From NCBI GenBank assembly GCA_035627835.1, contig DASPKX010000094.1:40343-104342 (forward strand): a stretch of DNA of 64,000 nucleotides, given 5' to 3'. Positions 62,877 to 64,000 of this stretch are shown here, in pieces. A program made the position numbers and the translations under genes. How positions within the stretch are numbered: position 1 is the stretch's first letter; each line of letters opens with the position of its first letter. Source of the stretch: DASPKX01 sp035627835 (lineage in GTDB: Bacteria > Verrucomicrobiota > Verrucomicrobiia > Limisphaerales > SXQI01). The notes under the pieces were generated by a model. That model was not told the DNA's origin and made no database searches. It worked only from the letters and a program-made list of their open reading frames with translations.

Positions 62877-64000
62877 GGGCTGGAATATGCTCCGAGGATC
62901 AAGCTCGAGTTCTTCCCTCCAAACCCAGTGTTAACGTTCATAACGGCTTTGAGCGGGAACGCTCGAGCCTGCCTTGGCACGTAATCAAGGTCGCAGCCGC
63001 GCTCAGGCTCCGTAAGGTTTATAGTCGGCGGAATCCGCTTTTCCTTAATAGCCAATGCGCAGACAACCGTCTCAATCGCGCCCGCCGCGCCAAGCAAATG
63101 GCCTGTGACCGGCTTGGTTGAACTCACAGCGAGCCTGGTGGCGTGGTGCCCAAAGAGTTTCTTAATCGCTGTGGTCTCGGCGAGGTCATTTTGCGGAGTC
63201 GCGGTCCCGTGGGTGTTGATGTAGTCGATCTCCCCTGGGTGCAGGGAGGCAGCGCGCAAAGCTTTCTCCATGGCCCGGGCCAAGCCCAGGCCCTCCGGGT
63301 GAGGCGCCACGGAGTCGTACGCTTCACATGCCCGGCCATGGCCAAGGACTTCGGCGTAGATGCGGGCGCCCCGTGCCAGCGCGTGAGACAATTCTTCTAA
63401 CACGACAAAGGCGGCGCCTTCGCCAAGGAGAAAACCATCGCGCGTCCGGTCGTATGGCCGCATGCACCCCTGTGGATCGTCGTTATGCTGCGTCATCACT
63501 TTCGTGACACAAAACCCGTGCCAAAACGCCTGCATCAGCGGAGCTTCGGCGCCGCCCGCGAGCATCACGTCCACCTCGTCGTCCTGAATCATCTTCAGGC
63601 CGTAGCCCATGGCATCGTTGCCGGAGCAACTGCCCGAGCAATAGGTCACCGCGTGGCCGCGGATTCCCAGTTCGAGCGCGATCTCGCCACTTCCACCGCC
63701 GCAATAAGCGTTGATGAATGTGAAGGGGCTCATCCGATGCGTCTCCTGGTTGAGGAACTTAAGATGGGCTTTGAGGGTGCTCTCCATGCCGCCGATGCTG
63801 GTGGCTTCAACGATGCCGATGCGATCCTGGTTCATCTTTTGGATGAGCAGGCCGGAGTCATCAACAGCGTTGCGGGCGGCGCCGATGCCATACTGGATCG
63901 AAAGTTCACGCCGTTTGACTTGCCGCGGGCTCATATAGACTTCCGCGTCGAAGTCCTTGATCTCGGCCGCCACACGGGTGGGGGCATTGCTGGCATCAAA
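62873..64000 (-). CDS. Beta-ketoacyl synthase, FabF-like (partial, 5' end beyond window)
   Basis: The C-terminal 375 or so residues of a thiolase-fold ketosynthase, which would extend an acyl chain from malonyl-ACP. Partner histidines are clear in IDYINTHGTATPQNDLAE and SSTKPVTGHLLGAAGAIE. The nucleophile-elbow region reads VTYCSGSCSGNDAMGYGL; counted from the conserved Gly, the Cys is one residue off the FabF position, which holds Ser. The frame stays open upstream of GTG 63973 (FDASNAPTR), so the gene begins outside the window. It starts the operon seen here. Confidence 0.88.
   Translation of the reverse strand, partial: FDASNAPTRVAAEIKDFDAEVYMSPRQVKRRELSIQYGIGAARNAVDDSGLLIQKMNQDRIGIVEATSIGGMESTLKAHLKFLNQETHRMSPFTFINAYCGGGSGEIALELGIRGHAVTYCSGSCSGNDAMGYGLKMIQDDEVDVMLAGGAEAPLMQAFWHGFCVTKVMTQHNDDPQGCMRPYDRTRDGFLLGEGAAFVVLEELSHALARGARIYAEVLGHGRACEAYDSVAPHPEGLGLARAMEKALRAASLHPGEIDYINTHGTATPQNDLAETTAIKKLFGHHATRLAVSSTKPVTGHLLGAAGAIETVVCALAIKEKRIPPTINLTEPERGCDLDYVPRQARAFPLKAVMNVNTGFGGKNSSLILGAYSSP

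Overview
The window reads as chromosomal DNA of a Verrucomicrobiota bacterium, probably near the Pedosphaera/Limisphaerales soil and freshwater group. This is inferred from gene content: PSCyt1-DUF1549-DUF1553 and DUF1501 gene pairs, a CRTAC1-like FG-GAP/UnbV protein, planctomycete-type cytochromes c, many large exported proteins, a squalene-hopene-type cyclase and a PVC-like GyrA. The composition looks moderately GC-rich by eye. No tRNA, rRNA or CRISPR array was seen.

Layout. 1-9.4 kb: end of a hydrolase gene, a VTC/DUF4956 pair, a LuxR-type response regulator with palindromes upstream, a B12-binding radical SAM protein, an FG-GAP protein, a TIGR01777 epimerase and a MerR-TipAS regulator. 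9.5-15.1 kb: an exported EEP phosphodiesterase and a cell-wall amidase (minus), then citrate synthase and sucCD (plus), a TCA cluster. 15.1-16.8 kb: accessory patch with a frameshifted GxxExxY gene between 33-bp inverted repeats, a small cytochrome and a PIN toxin-antitoxin pair whose toxin is frameshifted. 16.9-24.6 kb: hisB, an ECF sigma/anti-sigma unit, gyrB and gyrA closed by a strong terminator.

24.7-29.3 kb: a PHP-domain protein, then a loose accessory island with orphan immunity-type genes (Imm27-like and colicin-immunity-like), small unknown genes, direct repeats, a MITE-like element, hairpins and an iteron-like array. 29.3-33.6 kb: PSCyt1-DUF1549-DUF1553, DUF1501 and WD40 operon. 33.7-38.5 kb: a DUF883-like membrane protein, then porin, cupredoxin and hybrid kinase. 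38.5-47.5 kb (minus): an internally duplicated metallopeptidase-like protein, a lamin-tail protein, aminopeptidase P, a sorbosone-dehydrogenase-like propeller and a five-haem PA14 cytochrome. 47.6-50.5 kb (minus): a lipoprotein, moaE and ffh.

50.8-53.7 kb holds an exported protein of about 960 residues: one beta-domain, roughly 515 residues of charged TolA-like helix, then two more domains of the same kind. 54-55.8 kb: a triterpene cyclase. 55.8-64.0 kb (minus): a tightly coupled operon of beta-ketoacyl synthase, 7TM histidine kinase, REC-GAF-PAS kinase, FadL-type porin, REC-kinase and stand-alone REC. Most junctions overlap (GTGA, TTGA, about 50 nt). It looks like a phosphorelay wired to lipid uptake or synthesis and is the best candidate here for an undescribed system.
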